Assembly (NCBI GenBank): GCA_038214135.1
Contig: JBBQSD010000049.1
Span: 1-39,343 of the forward strand
Origin: JANLSE01 sp038214135
Lineage (GTDB): Bacteria; Chloroflexota; Chloroflexia; Chloroflexales; Roseiflexaceae
Direction: 5' to 3'
Length of the DNA stretch: 39,343 bases
The notes under the pieces were generated by a model. It was not told where the DNA came from, searched no databases, and saw only the letters and a list, made by a program, of their open reading frames with translations. Positions 17,101 to 25,649 of this stretch are shown here, in pieces (positions within the stretch are counted from its first letter, which is position 1; every line of letters begins with the position of its first letter). The translations under genes and the position numbers were made by a program.

Positions 17101-17107
17101 TTCCGCA

Positions 17108-17281
17108 ATAAGAAACAGAAAATAGGGCTTCGACGGCTTCTACATATACTTGTGATGTATTCGGGTCACCTTCACCATCGATCATGAGGAAGTTTAGTGT
17201 CGGCACATCAACCTGAACAACATCCTTCGCGGATGCTTGGTAGAGTTGTTTCAGATCCTTTTTTGAGTCGATTTTCTGCAT
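17108..17281 (-). pseudogene. GyrI-like small-molecule-binding protein, 5' part
   Basis: The first 58 codons, from ATG 17281 (MQKIDSKKDLKQLY, then NFLMIDGEGDPNTSQ and EALFSVSY), match the start of GyrI-like proteins of about 205 residues. The reading frame runs four codons into the transposon and stops at a TAA. The rest of the gene is at 14892-15326. The spacer to the radical SAM gene (17282-17426) contains only TGACTCC and TATCGGC runs. Confidence 0.9.
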
Positions 17282-17426
17282 AAGCGCTCCGAGATATTGG
17301 CCGAGCAGATGCTGGCGGCTGATAGCTCCTAAACTTATCGCTGGTATCGTCGGGACACAGCGCGCTGCGTCCGTACGGCTGCGCTAGCATTCGGTATTCT
17401 GACTCCTGACTCCTGCATACTCGGTT

Positions 17427-19202
17427 CTACCGACTATCGGCTATCGGTTGCGGGATCAGCCAGGGTGGCGGCGGCGTCTGTTCGCGGCTGAGGTGGCAGG
17501 CATACAGAAAGCGATAGACATCATTCACATAGAATTGCGGGTAGGGTTTATCGGGCAGTGATTCGAGGAAGCTATCGGCCACGCGCTCGGCCATCGAATT
17601 ATCCATTCCTGCTGCAATCTCATAGTCGAAGTAGATCGCCAGATCCTTCTCGGCATGCTCAATCACCTTGGTGATCCCGAAACTGGCCGGGTAGCGATGG
17701 GCTGGCGCATCGATCTCCAGCAGGAAGGTGCCGAATGCCGCCGAATTGACATGCTGCTTATGTTCATACAGGAAGTTAACCGTCTGCTGGGCATCATCGA
17801 GCGTTTCGCCGGGGAAGCCAAAGAAGAAGAAGGTGTGATTCCAAATTCCAGCGGCTGTGCTTTCGCGCAGAATGCGATGCATATGTTCAAGCTGGGTGCC
17901 CTTAACCATCTTCTGCATGATGTTTTCGGAGGCGCTCTCTAGCCCAAACAGGATCATTCGGCAGCCGCCGCCATACATCTGTTCAAGCAATTCGCTGGTG
18001 ATCGGTCGCTCGAAGCGGGCACAACCGCCCCATAGTAATGGCACGCCATCGCGCTTCATAATCTGCGAAAGCTCACGCAATGTCCGCGGAGTCAGCGCTT
18101 CATCGGAGAAGAAGATCTGTTGCACGCCATACTTGCGTTTGAGCGTCAGCATCTGCTCGGCCAAAATCTCAGAGCGCATCAGGCTGAAATTCTCGGCCTC
18201 GCCATAGCCAACATTGCAGAAGGCACACTTGCCAAAATAACAGCCACGCGCCGAAAGCAGCGGCAGCGCTAGTTGCGGCGTCAGGTAGCGATCCAGCGGC
18301 AATCCATCGAAATCGGGCATCGGCAGGGCACCAATCTTCTCTGGCTCCTTGCGCGCACTGACCCGAATCGTTTCGCCATCGCGATAGATCAGGTTTGGCA
18401 CACTTGCCAGATCCGCACCAGCACCAACCGCCTCGATCAGTTGCAATAATGGCACTTCGCCATCAAACACAACCGCGCTATCGATCAGATCAAACATGGC
18501 TGGCGATTTGGCCAGGCGTTCGCGCAGCATCGTAATATGCGGCCCACCAACCGTGACATGGCATGGCAGCCCACGATCCTTAATCAACGCGGCAATCGTC
18601 ATGCCCGGCAGCATCTGGGCCATTGATGGGATCGAGATGCCAACCACATCGGGTTGTTCGCGCTCAATATCGGCCAGGATATGCTTGCGATACAGCTCGA
18701 TCAGCATATTGACCTGTGGATCGCGGGCTTCGTGCAGAATATTCGCACTGCTGTCTGCCGTCATGGCTGGGCGATAGGTACCGATTTCGAGTGCAGCCGG
18801 GAAGAACGGCAGCGATGCAATCTGCAACGCATCCGTGATTGTCTCGAAGGCACTCAGCCCAATTGGGCCATCAAAAAAAGCCGTACTGCGCAGCGTTGCC
18901 TTGGCCCGTTCAACCTGTGCTGCGATCTGCATGCCATAGTTCAGCGCCCACAGCACCTGATCACGCGGTGCCACAATCGCCCTGCGCGGCTGCCGATCCC
19001 CGCGTGGGCCATACTCGTGGCGCAGTTGGGCAACCGATGCCTCAATATAGCTGCGGGTCAGCACCGCATCAAACACCTCAATATTCAGATCGCGCTGGAT
19101 GACCTCAACACCATGGCCGCGTAGAAATGCCGAGAGTGTTGGCAATGCCAGATGCGGCATACTTGGGGTCCAGTTGGGCGGGAATAGCAGCATGACTTTC
19201 AT
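17427..19202 (-). CDS. B12-binding-domain radical SAM protein
   Basis: 591 residues, ATG 19202. Residues about 1-290 include a cobalamin-binding-type Rossmann domain (KVMLLFPPNW, QPDVVGISIPS, VTVGGPHITM). The radical SAM core follows with cysteines Cys321, Cys326 and Cys329 in RGCYFGKCAFC. The spacing is CX4CX2C rather than the usual CX3CX2C. Later motifs IFFSDEALTP, GLESASENI and FFFGFPGET are typical of this superfamily. Such enzymes methylate or rearrange unactivated carbons or act in lipid and natural-product metabolism; this substrate is unknown. It lies between the ABC importer and the glycosidase genes, separated from both by spacers, so a link to glycan use is only positional. Confidence 0.9.
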   Translation of the reverse strand: MKVMLLFPPNWTPSMPHLALPTLSAFLRGHGVEVIQRDLNIEVFDAVLTRSYIEASVAQLRHEYGPRGDRQPRRAIVAPRDQVLWALNYGMQIAAQVERAKATLRSTAFFDGPIGLSAFETITDALQIASLPFFPAALEIGTYRPAMTADSSANILHEARDPQVNMLIELYRKHILADIEREQPDVVGISIPSMAQMLPGMTIAALIKDRGLPCHVTVGGPHITMLRERLAKSPAMFDLIDSAVVFDGEVPLLQLIEAVGAGADLASVPNLIYRDGETIRVSARKEPEKIGALPMPDFDGLPLDRYLTPQLALPLLSARGCYFGKCAFCNVGYGEAENFSLMRSEILAEQMLTLKRKYGVQQIFFSDEALTPRTLRELSQIMKRDGVPLLWGGCARFERPITSELLEQMYGGGCRMILFGLESASENIMQKMVKGTQLEHMHRILRESTAAGIWNHTFFFFGFPGETLDDAQQTVNFLYEHKQHVNSAAFGTFLLEIDAPAHRYPASFGITKVIEHAEKDLAIYFDYEIAAGMDNSMAERVADSFLESLPDKPYPQFYVNDVYRFLYACHLSREQTPPPPWLIPQPIADSR

Positions 19203-19551
19203 ATAATTCTCGCTTTATGTGGTTCGTGATGCCGCTGCACACGGCAGGCATTCGTGCTTTTTGCCAGGAACCGTTCCCTCACCCCTGCTGCGCTTTCCCT
19301 CTCCCAATGGGAGAGGAGCCGGGGGTGAAGGCGGCCAGGGCGCGACGGCACCCAGAAGGTACCCGACCCGCAATGGATATTGGTGGCTTCCTACCGCCCA
19401 TGGGTCATGCCTCGGCTGCGATTGAACGATGTTGGTGGCCTTTTCGGGCGAACACGAGGTTCGCCCCTACAGGTCTCGGTCTCGGTTCTTGGTGGGCAGA
19501 CACATGGGTCTGCCCCCTACACGGGTTCTCGGTTCGGCTATCGGTTCTCGG
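19203..19551. repeat. Intergenic repeat spacer
   Basis: No gene. Contents in order: GCCGCTGCACACGGCAGGC module, nested CCCTCACCC inverted repeat (19276-19331), TCATGCCTCGGCTG copy (19405 onward), hairpin GGGCGAACACGAGGTTCGCCC followed by CTAC (about 19446-19470), hairpin GGGCAGACACATGGGTCTGCCC followed by CTAC (about 19495-19521), and TATCGGC runs. Confidence 0.85.
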
Positions 19552-20640
19552 CTATCGGCTATCGGCTACCGCCACCCCACCTGCCACGGCCAGCGGAATG
19601 ACACCCTGGATTGGGGCATACAGATGGCAGCGCGCCTGATGGTTCTCGCCAACTTCTACCACTGGCGGGTCGATTACATCACATACGCCGCGAATCACAT
19701 CGGCACAGCGTGGATGAAACGGGCAGCCCTTTGGTAGCGCATAGGGATCTGGCACCGTCCCGCGGATGGATTCAAGTCGGCTCAGCGATCCAGCCGATTT
19801 CACACCCATCTTGGGGATCGAACGCAGTAGCGAACGGGTGTAGGGATGCTTCGGATGATAGAACAGATCATCGACGCTGGCCGTTTCGACCACACGGCCC
19901 ATGTACATGACAATCACACTCTCGGTCATCTGCGCGACAACACCCAGGTTATGGGTGATGAACATGATCGCCATGCCCAGTTCGTGCTGCAAATTACGCA
20001 TCAACTGTAGAATCTGCGCCTCGGTTGTCACATCCAATGCCGTCGTTGGTTCATCGGCAATCAGGAGTTGCGGGCTACACGAGAGCGACATCGCAATCAT
20101 GGTGCGTTGGCGCATGCCACCCGAAAGCTGGTGCGGGTAGCGATCAATCGTTCGGGCTGGTTGCTGCATACCAACCTTGCCGAGCATATCGATGGCCAGT
20201 TTGCGCGCATCCTCTTCATTGACTGGCTGGTGCAACAGGATGGCTTCAATAATCTGGTTGCCAATCGTATGCACAGGGCTCAGCGATGTCATCGGTTCCT
20301 GAAAGACCATCGAGATCTCGCCGCCACGGATCTGGCGCATCTCGACACCCATTGGATCGAGTTTGTCCAATTCAATGATCTCGCCCGGCTGGCCTGGTTT
20401 GCTTGGCTCACGATGGAGGCGGATCGACCCAGCCACAACCTTGCCTGGCCGCCGCACAATTCGTAAGATCGAGCGAGCCGTGATCGATTTGCCGCAGCCA
20501 CTCTCACCAACCACGCCAACCGTCTGGCCACGCCGGATCGTGAAACTGACGCCATCAACAGCACGCACTGTGCCTTCATCCAGAAAGAAATACGTCTGCA
20601 GATCCTTAACCTCAAGCAGTGGCGGTCGTGTATCTGTCAT
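19552..20640 (-). CDS. OppD/DppD-type ABC importer ATPase
   Basis: 362 residues from ATG 20640; a GTG at 20661 is possible but has a poor ribosome-binding site. Walker A GESGCGKS (45-52), ABC signature LSGGMRQR, Walker B LLIADEPTTALD and the H-loop ITHNLG are all present. The C-terminal third carries the oligopeptide-transporter extension with the GCPFHPRCAD cysteine pattern seen in OppD/DppD. It powers uptake through the OppB/OppC-like permeases encoded just upstream. Importers of this class also carry oligosaccharides, which fits the neighbouring glycosidase genes. It is the last gene of the transporter set. Confidence 0.93.
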   Translation of the reverse strand: MTDTRPPLLEVKDLQTYFFLDEGTVRAVDGVSFTIRRGQTVGVVGESGCGKSITARSILRIVRRPGKVVAGSIRLHREPSKPGQPGEIIELDKLDPMGVEMRQIRGGEISMVFQEPMTSLSPVHTIGNQIIEAILLHQPVNEEDARKLAIDMLGKVGMQQPARTIDRYPHQLSGGMRQRTMIAMSLSCSPQLLIADEPTTALDVTTEAQILQLMRNLQHELGMAIMFITHNLGVVAQMTESVIVMYMGRVVETASVDDLFYHPKHPYTRSLLRSIPKMGVKSAGSLSRLESIRGTVPDPYALPKGCPFHPRCADVIRGVCDVIDPPVVEVGENHQARCHLYAPIQGVIPLAVAGGVAVADSR

Positions 20641-21045
20641 TATTTGCACCCTTATCGCCACACGGCATAAGCGAATATAGCAACCCTACCAGATTTGTAA
20701 AAAAGGGGCGGGGGATTTCTTTCGGGACACCCAAAGGGTACGCGGCCCCAAACCCCGCTTTGCCCTACGCGCCTTTACAACTCAAATAGGAATGCTATAG
20801 AAACCCAGAACTGATCGTCTCGTGCAAAATAATTGAACTTCTTTGAACGAAGCCAGGCGCTTTCTGATAGGCTAGCACAGGATTTCAGAATTCTGTATAT
20901 AGCCGTCAGACTGAGCGGAGCGAAGCATCTTGCGTCCTGGTGCGATCTGCCAGATACTTTGCGTTGCTTAGGATGATATACAACCCGATGGCTCTTTCCG
21001 CCAAACTGCGCTAGCCATTCTGACTCCTGACTCCTGACTCCTACG
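20641..21045. other. 405-bp spacer between OppC and OppD genes
   Basis: No conserved gene. The right part is AT-richer than other spacers and lacks the TCATGCC motif. It contains a GGGACACCCAAAGGGTACGCGG module (about 20724-20745), a CAGAATTCTG palindrome (20886-20895) and TGACTCC heptamers at the right end (21021-21042). An open frame overlapping the end of OppC continues through it but codes nothing recognisable. Confidence 0.6.
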
Positions 21046-22215
21046 TTACCGCGAATAGGGATCAGCCGCATCGCGCAGGCCATCACCAAGGAAGTTGAAG
21101 CACAGGATCGAGAGCACAACAGCTGCGCCAGGCAACAATACCCATGGTGCCAGCGCAACAGAACGCAGATTTTGCGCTTCCTGCAACAACACTCCCCAAC
21201 TGATTGCTGGAGCGCGCAACCCAAGCCCAATAAAGCTCAGGCCCGTTTCGGCCAAGATCATGCCAGGGATTGCCAGCGTCAGACTCGCAATGATATAGCT
21301 CAGGAATGACGGAACCATGTGGCGCAGAATGATCCGCATCTCACTCGAACCCACCAGCCGCGCAGCCAGGACAAAATCCTCCTCGCGTAGCGAGAGGAAG
21401 CGCCCGCGCACAACCCGCGCCAGGCCCGTCCAGCCGATCAGCGAGAGGATCACGGTGATACCAAAATAAGTCCAGACGACCGGCCAATCGGGGGGCAGCG
21501 CGGCACTGAGCGCCATCCACAATGGAATGGCCGGAATCGAGCGAATGAACTCGATCACTCGTTGGATAATATTATCGGCCAACCCGCCATAGTAGCCAGA
21601 AACGCCGCCCAACACAATCCCGAAGACCAGGCTCAGCAACACGCCAACCAATCCCAGTGAGAGCGAGATCCGTGAGCCATACACAATCCGCGAGAACAGA
21701 TCGCGCCCCAGCCGATCCGCGCCAAGGATGAAGAAGGCCTGATCGGCCTGGGCAGCCTTGATCCCAAACAGATGGATGTTTGAGTCAAATATGCCCCACA
21801 CCTTGTAGGGTGTTCCGGTCACAAAAAACTGAATCGGCTCGATCACATTCGGATCTTCAACAAACATTGGTCGCAGCGTCACCGGATCGCGCGTGCGTGT
21901 CACACCGTACACAAACGGCCCGCGCAGCGCACCACTCGCATCAAAGAAATGAATGCGCGTTGGTGGTGCGAGGGTGTAGCGGGTAAAGAATGCCTCCGGA
22001 TCGTAGGGTGCCACAAATTCGCAGAATAGTGCAGCAAAATAGAAGCCCGCCAGCACAAACACGCTTATCAGTGCAACCTTGTGCTTGCGAAACTTCCACC
22101 ACATCAGCTTCCACTGCGGGGCCACATAGATACTTTCGGATTTACCGGCATCTTCAAGCTCGGCAGCAATACCCTGCTTGGCGTCTATAACGCGCTCCAC
22201 ATTTTCGGTTGCCAT
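21046..22215 (-). CDS. OppC/DppC-type ABC importer permease
   Basis: 389 residues from ATG 22215, with GGAGGG upstream and five bases after the OppB-like stop. An N-terminal cytosolic arm and first membrane segment (VALISVFVLAGFYFAALF, about 56-73) are followed by an extracytoplasmic loop of over 100 residues, then the five-helix permease core (LGLVGVLLSLVFGIVLGGVSG onward). The EAA-type loop that docks the ATPase reads RLVGSSEMRIILRHMVPS. The first loop is longer than in classical OppC. It pairs with the upstream permease to form the channel. Confidence 0.93.
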   Translation of the reverse strand: MATENVERVIDAKQGIAAELEDAGKSESIYVAPQWKLMWWKFRKHKVALISVFVLAGFYFAALFCEFVAPYDPEAFFTRYTLAPPTRIHFFDASGALRGPFVYGVTRTRDPVTLRPMFVEDPNVIEPIQFFVTGTPYKVWGIFDSNIHLFGIKAAQADQAFFILGADRLGRDLFSRIVYGSRISLSLGLVGVLLSLVFGIVLGGVSGYYGGLADNIIQRVIEFIRSIPAIPLWMALSAALPPDWPVVWTYFGITVILSLIGWTGLARVVRGRFLSLREEDFVLAARLVGSSEMRIILRHMVPSFLSYIIASLTLAIPGMILAETGLSFIGLGLRAPAISWGVLLQEAQNLRSVALAPWVLLPGAAVVLSILCFNFLGDGLRDAADPYSR

Positions 22216-22220
22216 CGGCT

Positions 22221-23216
22221 TTAGCCCTCCATGCGGATGCGCGGATCGGCCCACGCAAGCAAAATATCGGAAAGCAGCGTCCCGATCACCGTGAGTGTGC
22301 TGAGTAGCAGAATGAAACTACCAGCCAGATACATATCCTGCGATGTGAGTGCCCGCAACAACAGTGGCCCGCTCGTCTGCAAATTTAACACAACCGCAAC
22401 CAGCGTTTCGCCCGAAACGAGTGCAGCTAGCGTCCAGCCAACAGTGCTAAAGAATGGGTTGAGCGCCACACGCACCGGGTATTTCCAGATCAATGCGTTT
22501 TCTTTGACACCCTTGGCACGGGCGGTTTCGACATACGGCTTATTCAGTTCGTCGAGCAAATTGGCCCGCAGGGTGCGGATAATAGCAGCCGTATTTTCAA
22601 GCGCCAATATCAGAATCGGCAGCCAGATACGGCCCATCATATCGAACACACGTTCGACGCTCCATGGCGCATCAATAAAGCGCTCGGAGAACAGGCCACC
22701 GATATTGACTCCAAAGGTGGAGAGCATGACCCATAGAAAGACCAGTGCAACGAGGAAGCCAGGTGTTCCAAGGCCAATAAAACTAATAAAACTCATCAGG
22801 TAATCCAGAAATGAATACTGATGGGTTGCCACATACACCGCCGTTGGGATAGCAATCAACCAGCTGACCAGAATGGTTAGCACCGAGATGAACATGGTCA
22901 GGCCAATCCGCTCCCAGATCAGATCACCAACTGGTTTTTGCCATTCGAATGAGCGACCCCAATCGTTATGCAGCACAATCCCGCTGATCCACTTCCAGTA
23001 CTGAACATAGATCGGCTGATTGAGGCCATACTGCTCTTCGAGTGCAACGAGTTGAGCGGTATCGACATCCTCGCCCTGCTGGCGCAATGTCGCCACATAC
23101 GATGTGAGAAAGTCGCCGGGCGGCAGTTGGATGATAGCAAACGAGATGATCGAGATCACAATCAGTGTCGGGATCATCAGCAAAACACGTCGCAGGGTGT
23201 ATTGGAGCATGAACAT
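22221..23216 (-). CDS. OppB/DppB-type ABC importer permease
   Basis: 331 residues; ATG 23216 has AAGGAG upstream. Six membrane helices begin with RRVLLMIPTLIVISIISFAII and PPGDF, the standard OppB/DppB opening. A periplasmic segment of about 70 residues (ALEEQYGLNQPIYVQYWKWI, DWGRSF) follows, and the ATPase-docking loop is ARAKGVKENALIWKYPVRVAL. It lies between the binding protein and OppC-like genes with short spacing, so these are one operon. Confidence 0.94.
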   Translation of the reverse strand: MFMLQYTLRRVLLMIPTLIVISIISFAIIQLPPGDFLTSYVATLRQQGEDVDTAQLVALEEQYGLNQPIYVQYWKWISGIVLHNDWGRSFEWQKPVGDLIWERIGLTMFISVLTILVSWLIAIPTAVYVATHQYSFLDYLMSFISFIGLGTPGFLVALVFLWVMLSTFGVNIGGLFSERFIDAPWSVERVFDMMGRIWLPILILALENTAAIIRTLRANLLDELNKPYVETARAKGVKENALIWKYPVRVALNPFFSTVGWTLAALVSGETLVAVVLNLQTSGPLLLRALTSQDMYLAGSFILLLSTLTVIGTLLSDILLAWADPRIRMEG

Positions 23217-23240
23217 TCTCCTTGGAAGGTGGTTGGTACA

Positions 23241-23268
23241 GACCTGTCAGGTGTACACCTGACAGGTC
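23241..23268. promoter_or_regulatory. Perfect 28-bp palindrome between binding-protein and permease genes
   Basis: Arms GACCTGTCAGGTGT and ACACCTGACAGGTC join without a loop. In the transcript this forms a strong hairpin 22 bases after the binding-protein stop and 24 bases before the permease start. It could protect the binding-protein mRNA so more of it is made than permease, or be an operator or a repeat insertion. Confidence 0.6.
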
Positions 23269-23290
23269 TCCTGGCGTGTACTACCCCCGA

Positions 23291-25372
23291 TTAGCCACCA
23301 TGCTTGCTCGGGTCCTCCCAGAAGTAGGTCTGCGTGTTGAGCAGGTTCTCGTCCTCGGTCGTGTCGTCGGTTGGGAAGCCAGCCTTAACGCCCTTAAAGC
23401 CCTTCTGGACGATCACTGGCGCTGGTAGTTCACCAAGCACACCGATCATTGGCAGTTCCTCGGCCCAAATATCGAGGATCTGGTTGAATAGTGCGGTGCG
23501 CTTGGCATCATCTGGCTCGACATCGATCTTGGTTTGGATGTCCCAGATCTTGGTGATGAAATGGCCCTCGGGTGGCTTCTCGGCGTTTGGATCCTTTTCG
23601 TTGTTATAGAACAGCCCCCACGCCCCTGCCCATGGTCGGTCGACCATACTGCCAAGGAAGATCCATGGTGCCACGATTGGCAGCAGCGTACGATCGCCGC
23701 CCCAGAAGGCGCTATCAACCTCATTGGCATTATAGCGCTCGGTATAGAGTGAACGCTCTTGGGCTTTATAGGTTGCCTTCACACCAACGTCGGCAAAGTA
23801 CTTCACAATTGTCTGGACGGCATCTTCATCCGGCGAACCGGCCTGTGCTGTCCCTTCGATCAGGAAGCTGACTGGGCCGCTGCCATCCTTCCATAGCCGG
23901 ATGCCATCGGCGCCCTTCTTGGCATAACCAGCCTTGTCGAGCAACTCATTGGCCTTGGCCGCATCAAAATCGATATAGGCATTGCTCAGCTTTTCATAGT
24001 ATTGTGGCGATGCCTTGAGCGGGCTATACTGGCGCGGAACGGCGGTTCCATTGAATGCCAGATCATTGATCTCATTACGGTTGATCGCCAACGAGAGCGC
24101 AACGCGCACATCGCGGCTCTGGAAGAACTCACGAATGAGTGGGTTCTTGGCGGTGTGGTTGGGCTGGAAGGCAATATGGTTGGCGCTGACCCAGTTCAGA
24201 ACCGTGTAGTTACCCTTGGCCTCGCCCTCTTTGAGCAGGGTAAAATCGCCAACGCTAACGTGGCGGGCCTGATAATCGACTTCGCCAGCGATGATGCGGG
24301 TATTGAACACATCTGGCGTATCGAACAGCAAGTGGGTCACTTTGTCGAAGTAGGGCAACTGGTTGCCAGTCGAGTCTACCTGCCAGAAATAGGGGTTGCG
24401 CTCCATCGTAAACAACTGCTCCGATAGGGCATTTTTGGCACTCCATGGCGCAATCGTCGGGCGGCCTATCGTCCACCAGTTGTTCTTATCCTTGAAGTAC
24501 AGATCCCATTTATCGAACTTGGCGGCCTTTGCATCCGCCTCGAGCTTGGTCTTATCGACGAAGCTAGCATGGAATTGCTTCATAAAGGCAGCATGGACGA
24601 ACGGCCCATCACCATCGACCCCACCACCGGTGCGGGTCACGTTGTAGATAAACAGTGGTTTTGGATTGGCAAACGTGAACACAGCTGTGTAGCGATCCGG
24701 GAAATCGGCCTTGACCGCCACGCGTGGTGTGCCCGTCGACCAGTTGCCAGGTAGGGCAGGAGTAATATCCTTGTTGAGCAGGATATTCTCATACCACCAT
24801 TTCCAGTCGTCGGTGGTGAATTCCGATCCATCCGACCACTTTGTACCCTCGCGCAGTTTGAAGATCCACTGCTTGGCATCCGGGCTGACTTCCCATGACT
24901 CAGCCAAATTGGCACGAATGCTTAGATCAGGGTTGTACCAGGTCAGGCCTTCATTCTGCAGCTTGGTCGGGCCCCAGCGATCCGAGACGCCCTTAAAGGC
25001 GCGGCGGATGGTGCCACCATGCTTGCCCACGCCCTCAATGCTATCGAGTACAACAGGATTCTTGGGGAGGCGCTGATCGACAGCCGGGAGCTTACCATTC
25101 TTGACCATATCGGCCAGGATTGGGGCTTCGACAAACTTGCTCGTGGTTGCTGGCACGGCAGTAGCTGCCGGGACAGGAGTCGCGACAACGGCAGCGGTGG
25201 TTGGTGCTGGTGCTGCGGTTGGTGCTGCTGGGGCTACAGGAGCCGCAGTTGGTGCTGCCGGTGTTCCACCGCCGCACGCAGCCAGCCCAACACTGCCACC
25301 GACAGCAGCCGAAAGCCTGAGGAACGCGCGGCGACCGACCGACCGCGGGTGCGTAGGATTTTGTTGACTCAT
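23291..25372 (-). CDS. Family-5 extracellular solute-binding lipoprotein of ABC importer
   Basis: 693 residues, ATG 25372. The N-terminus combines a twin-arginine-like motif (GRRAFLRL, Arg14-Arg15) with a lipobox (GLAAC, Cys33), followed by an Ala/Pro/Thr/Val linker to about residue 75, typical of Chloroflexota binding proteins. The rest is a family-5 (OppA/DppA) fold: WGPTKLQNEGLTWYNPDL, SWEVSPDAKQWIFKLREGTKWSDG and the ALSLAINRNEIN motif. The protein should be membrane-anchored on the outside and capture the ligand, a peptide or oligosaccharide; it is longer than usual (530-600), as in sugar-binding members. First gene of the binding protein-OppB-OppC unit. Confidence 0.93.
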   Translation of the reverse strand: MSQQNPTHPRSVGRRAFLRLSAAVGGSVGLAACGGGTPAAPTAAPVAPAAPTAAPAPTTAAVVATPVPAATAVPATTSKFVEAPILADMVKNGKLPAVDQRLPKNPVVLDSIEGVGKHGGTIRRAFKGVSDRWGPTKLQNEGLTWYNPDLSIRANLAESWEVSPDAKQWIFKLREGTKWSDGSEFTTDDWKWWYENILLNKDITPALPGNWSTGTPRVAVKADFPDRYTAVFTFANPKPLFIYNVTRTGGGVDGDGPFVHAAFMKQFHASFVDKTKLEADAKAAKFDKWDLYFKDKNNWWTIGRPTIAPWSAKNALSEQLFTMERNPYFWQVDSTGNQLPYFDKVTHLLFDTPDVFNTRIIAGEVDYQARHVSVGDFTLLKEGEAKGNYTVLNWVSANHIAFQPNHTAKNPLIREFFQSRDVRVALSLAINRNEINDLAFNGTAVPRQYSPLKASPQYYEKLSNAYIDFDAAKANELLDKAGYAKKGADGIRLWKDGSGPVSFLIEGTAQAGSPDEDAVQTIVKYFADVGVKATYKAQERSLYTERYNANEVDSAFWGGDRTLLPIVAPWIFLGSMVDRPWAGAWGLFYNNEKDPNAEKPPEGHFITKIWDIQTKIDVEPDDAKRTALFNQILDIWAEELPMIGVLGELPAPVIVQKGFKGVKAGFPTDDTTEDENLLNTQTYFWEDPSKHGG

Positions 25373-25649
25373 GCTTCCCTCATTGAATGTGCATCACTGC
25401 ACGTAATCTGTTTTAGTACCGTCCGTCTCGTTACGGGTGTTGGCCGACAATCTGCTGCCTACTTCACCTCCTTTCAATCCCTGTCGTTTGTCGTATCCGT
25501 TGAGCGTAATCCGCGTACAAATCACATGGTATGGGTAATCATATAATATGCACGCTCGCTACGGGTAGACCATGTACTCTATTCCCTCATCCTGCTGCGC
25601 TGCAGCTGCCCCTCTCCCGTTGGGAGAAGGGCCAGGGGTGAGGGCCTCT
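25373..25649. repeat. Spacer with CCCTCA nested inverted repeat (25584-25644)
   Basis: Between OppF and the binding-protein gene. The inverted repeat has outer arms CCCTCA/TGAGGG and inner CTCTCCC/GGGAGA, plus a GCGCTGCAGCTGC segment. The rest (25373-25580) is AT-richer and may hold the promoter of the binding-protein gene, but I cannot fix a -35/-10 pair. Confidence 0.7.

Larger units (their letters stand above)
15327..17107 (-). mobile_element. IS200/IS605-family element 1 (tnpA + tnpB), inserted in a GyrI-like gene
   Basis: 1781 bp, oriented on the minus strand. Boundaries come from restoring the host gene: TTAT (17108-17111) precedes the left end and host codon ACA resumes at 15326. The left end carries a 41-nt nested hairpin (17060-17100) seven bases in from the cut; the right end carries an imperfect hairpin (15335-15355) eight bases before the terminal TCAC. 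There is no target duplication, as expected for single-strand Y1 transposition 3' of a short target. Both transposon genes look intact, and a near-consensus promoter (17005-17033) precedes tnpA, so the element may be active. Confidence 0.9.

Noticed and set aside
20775..21230. Minus-strand open frame in the spacer after the OppC gene
   Set aside because: It overlaps the OppC 3' end in another frame and shows no conserved features.
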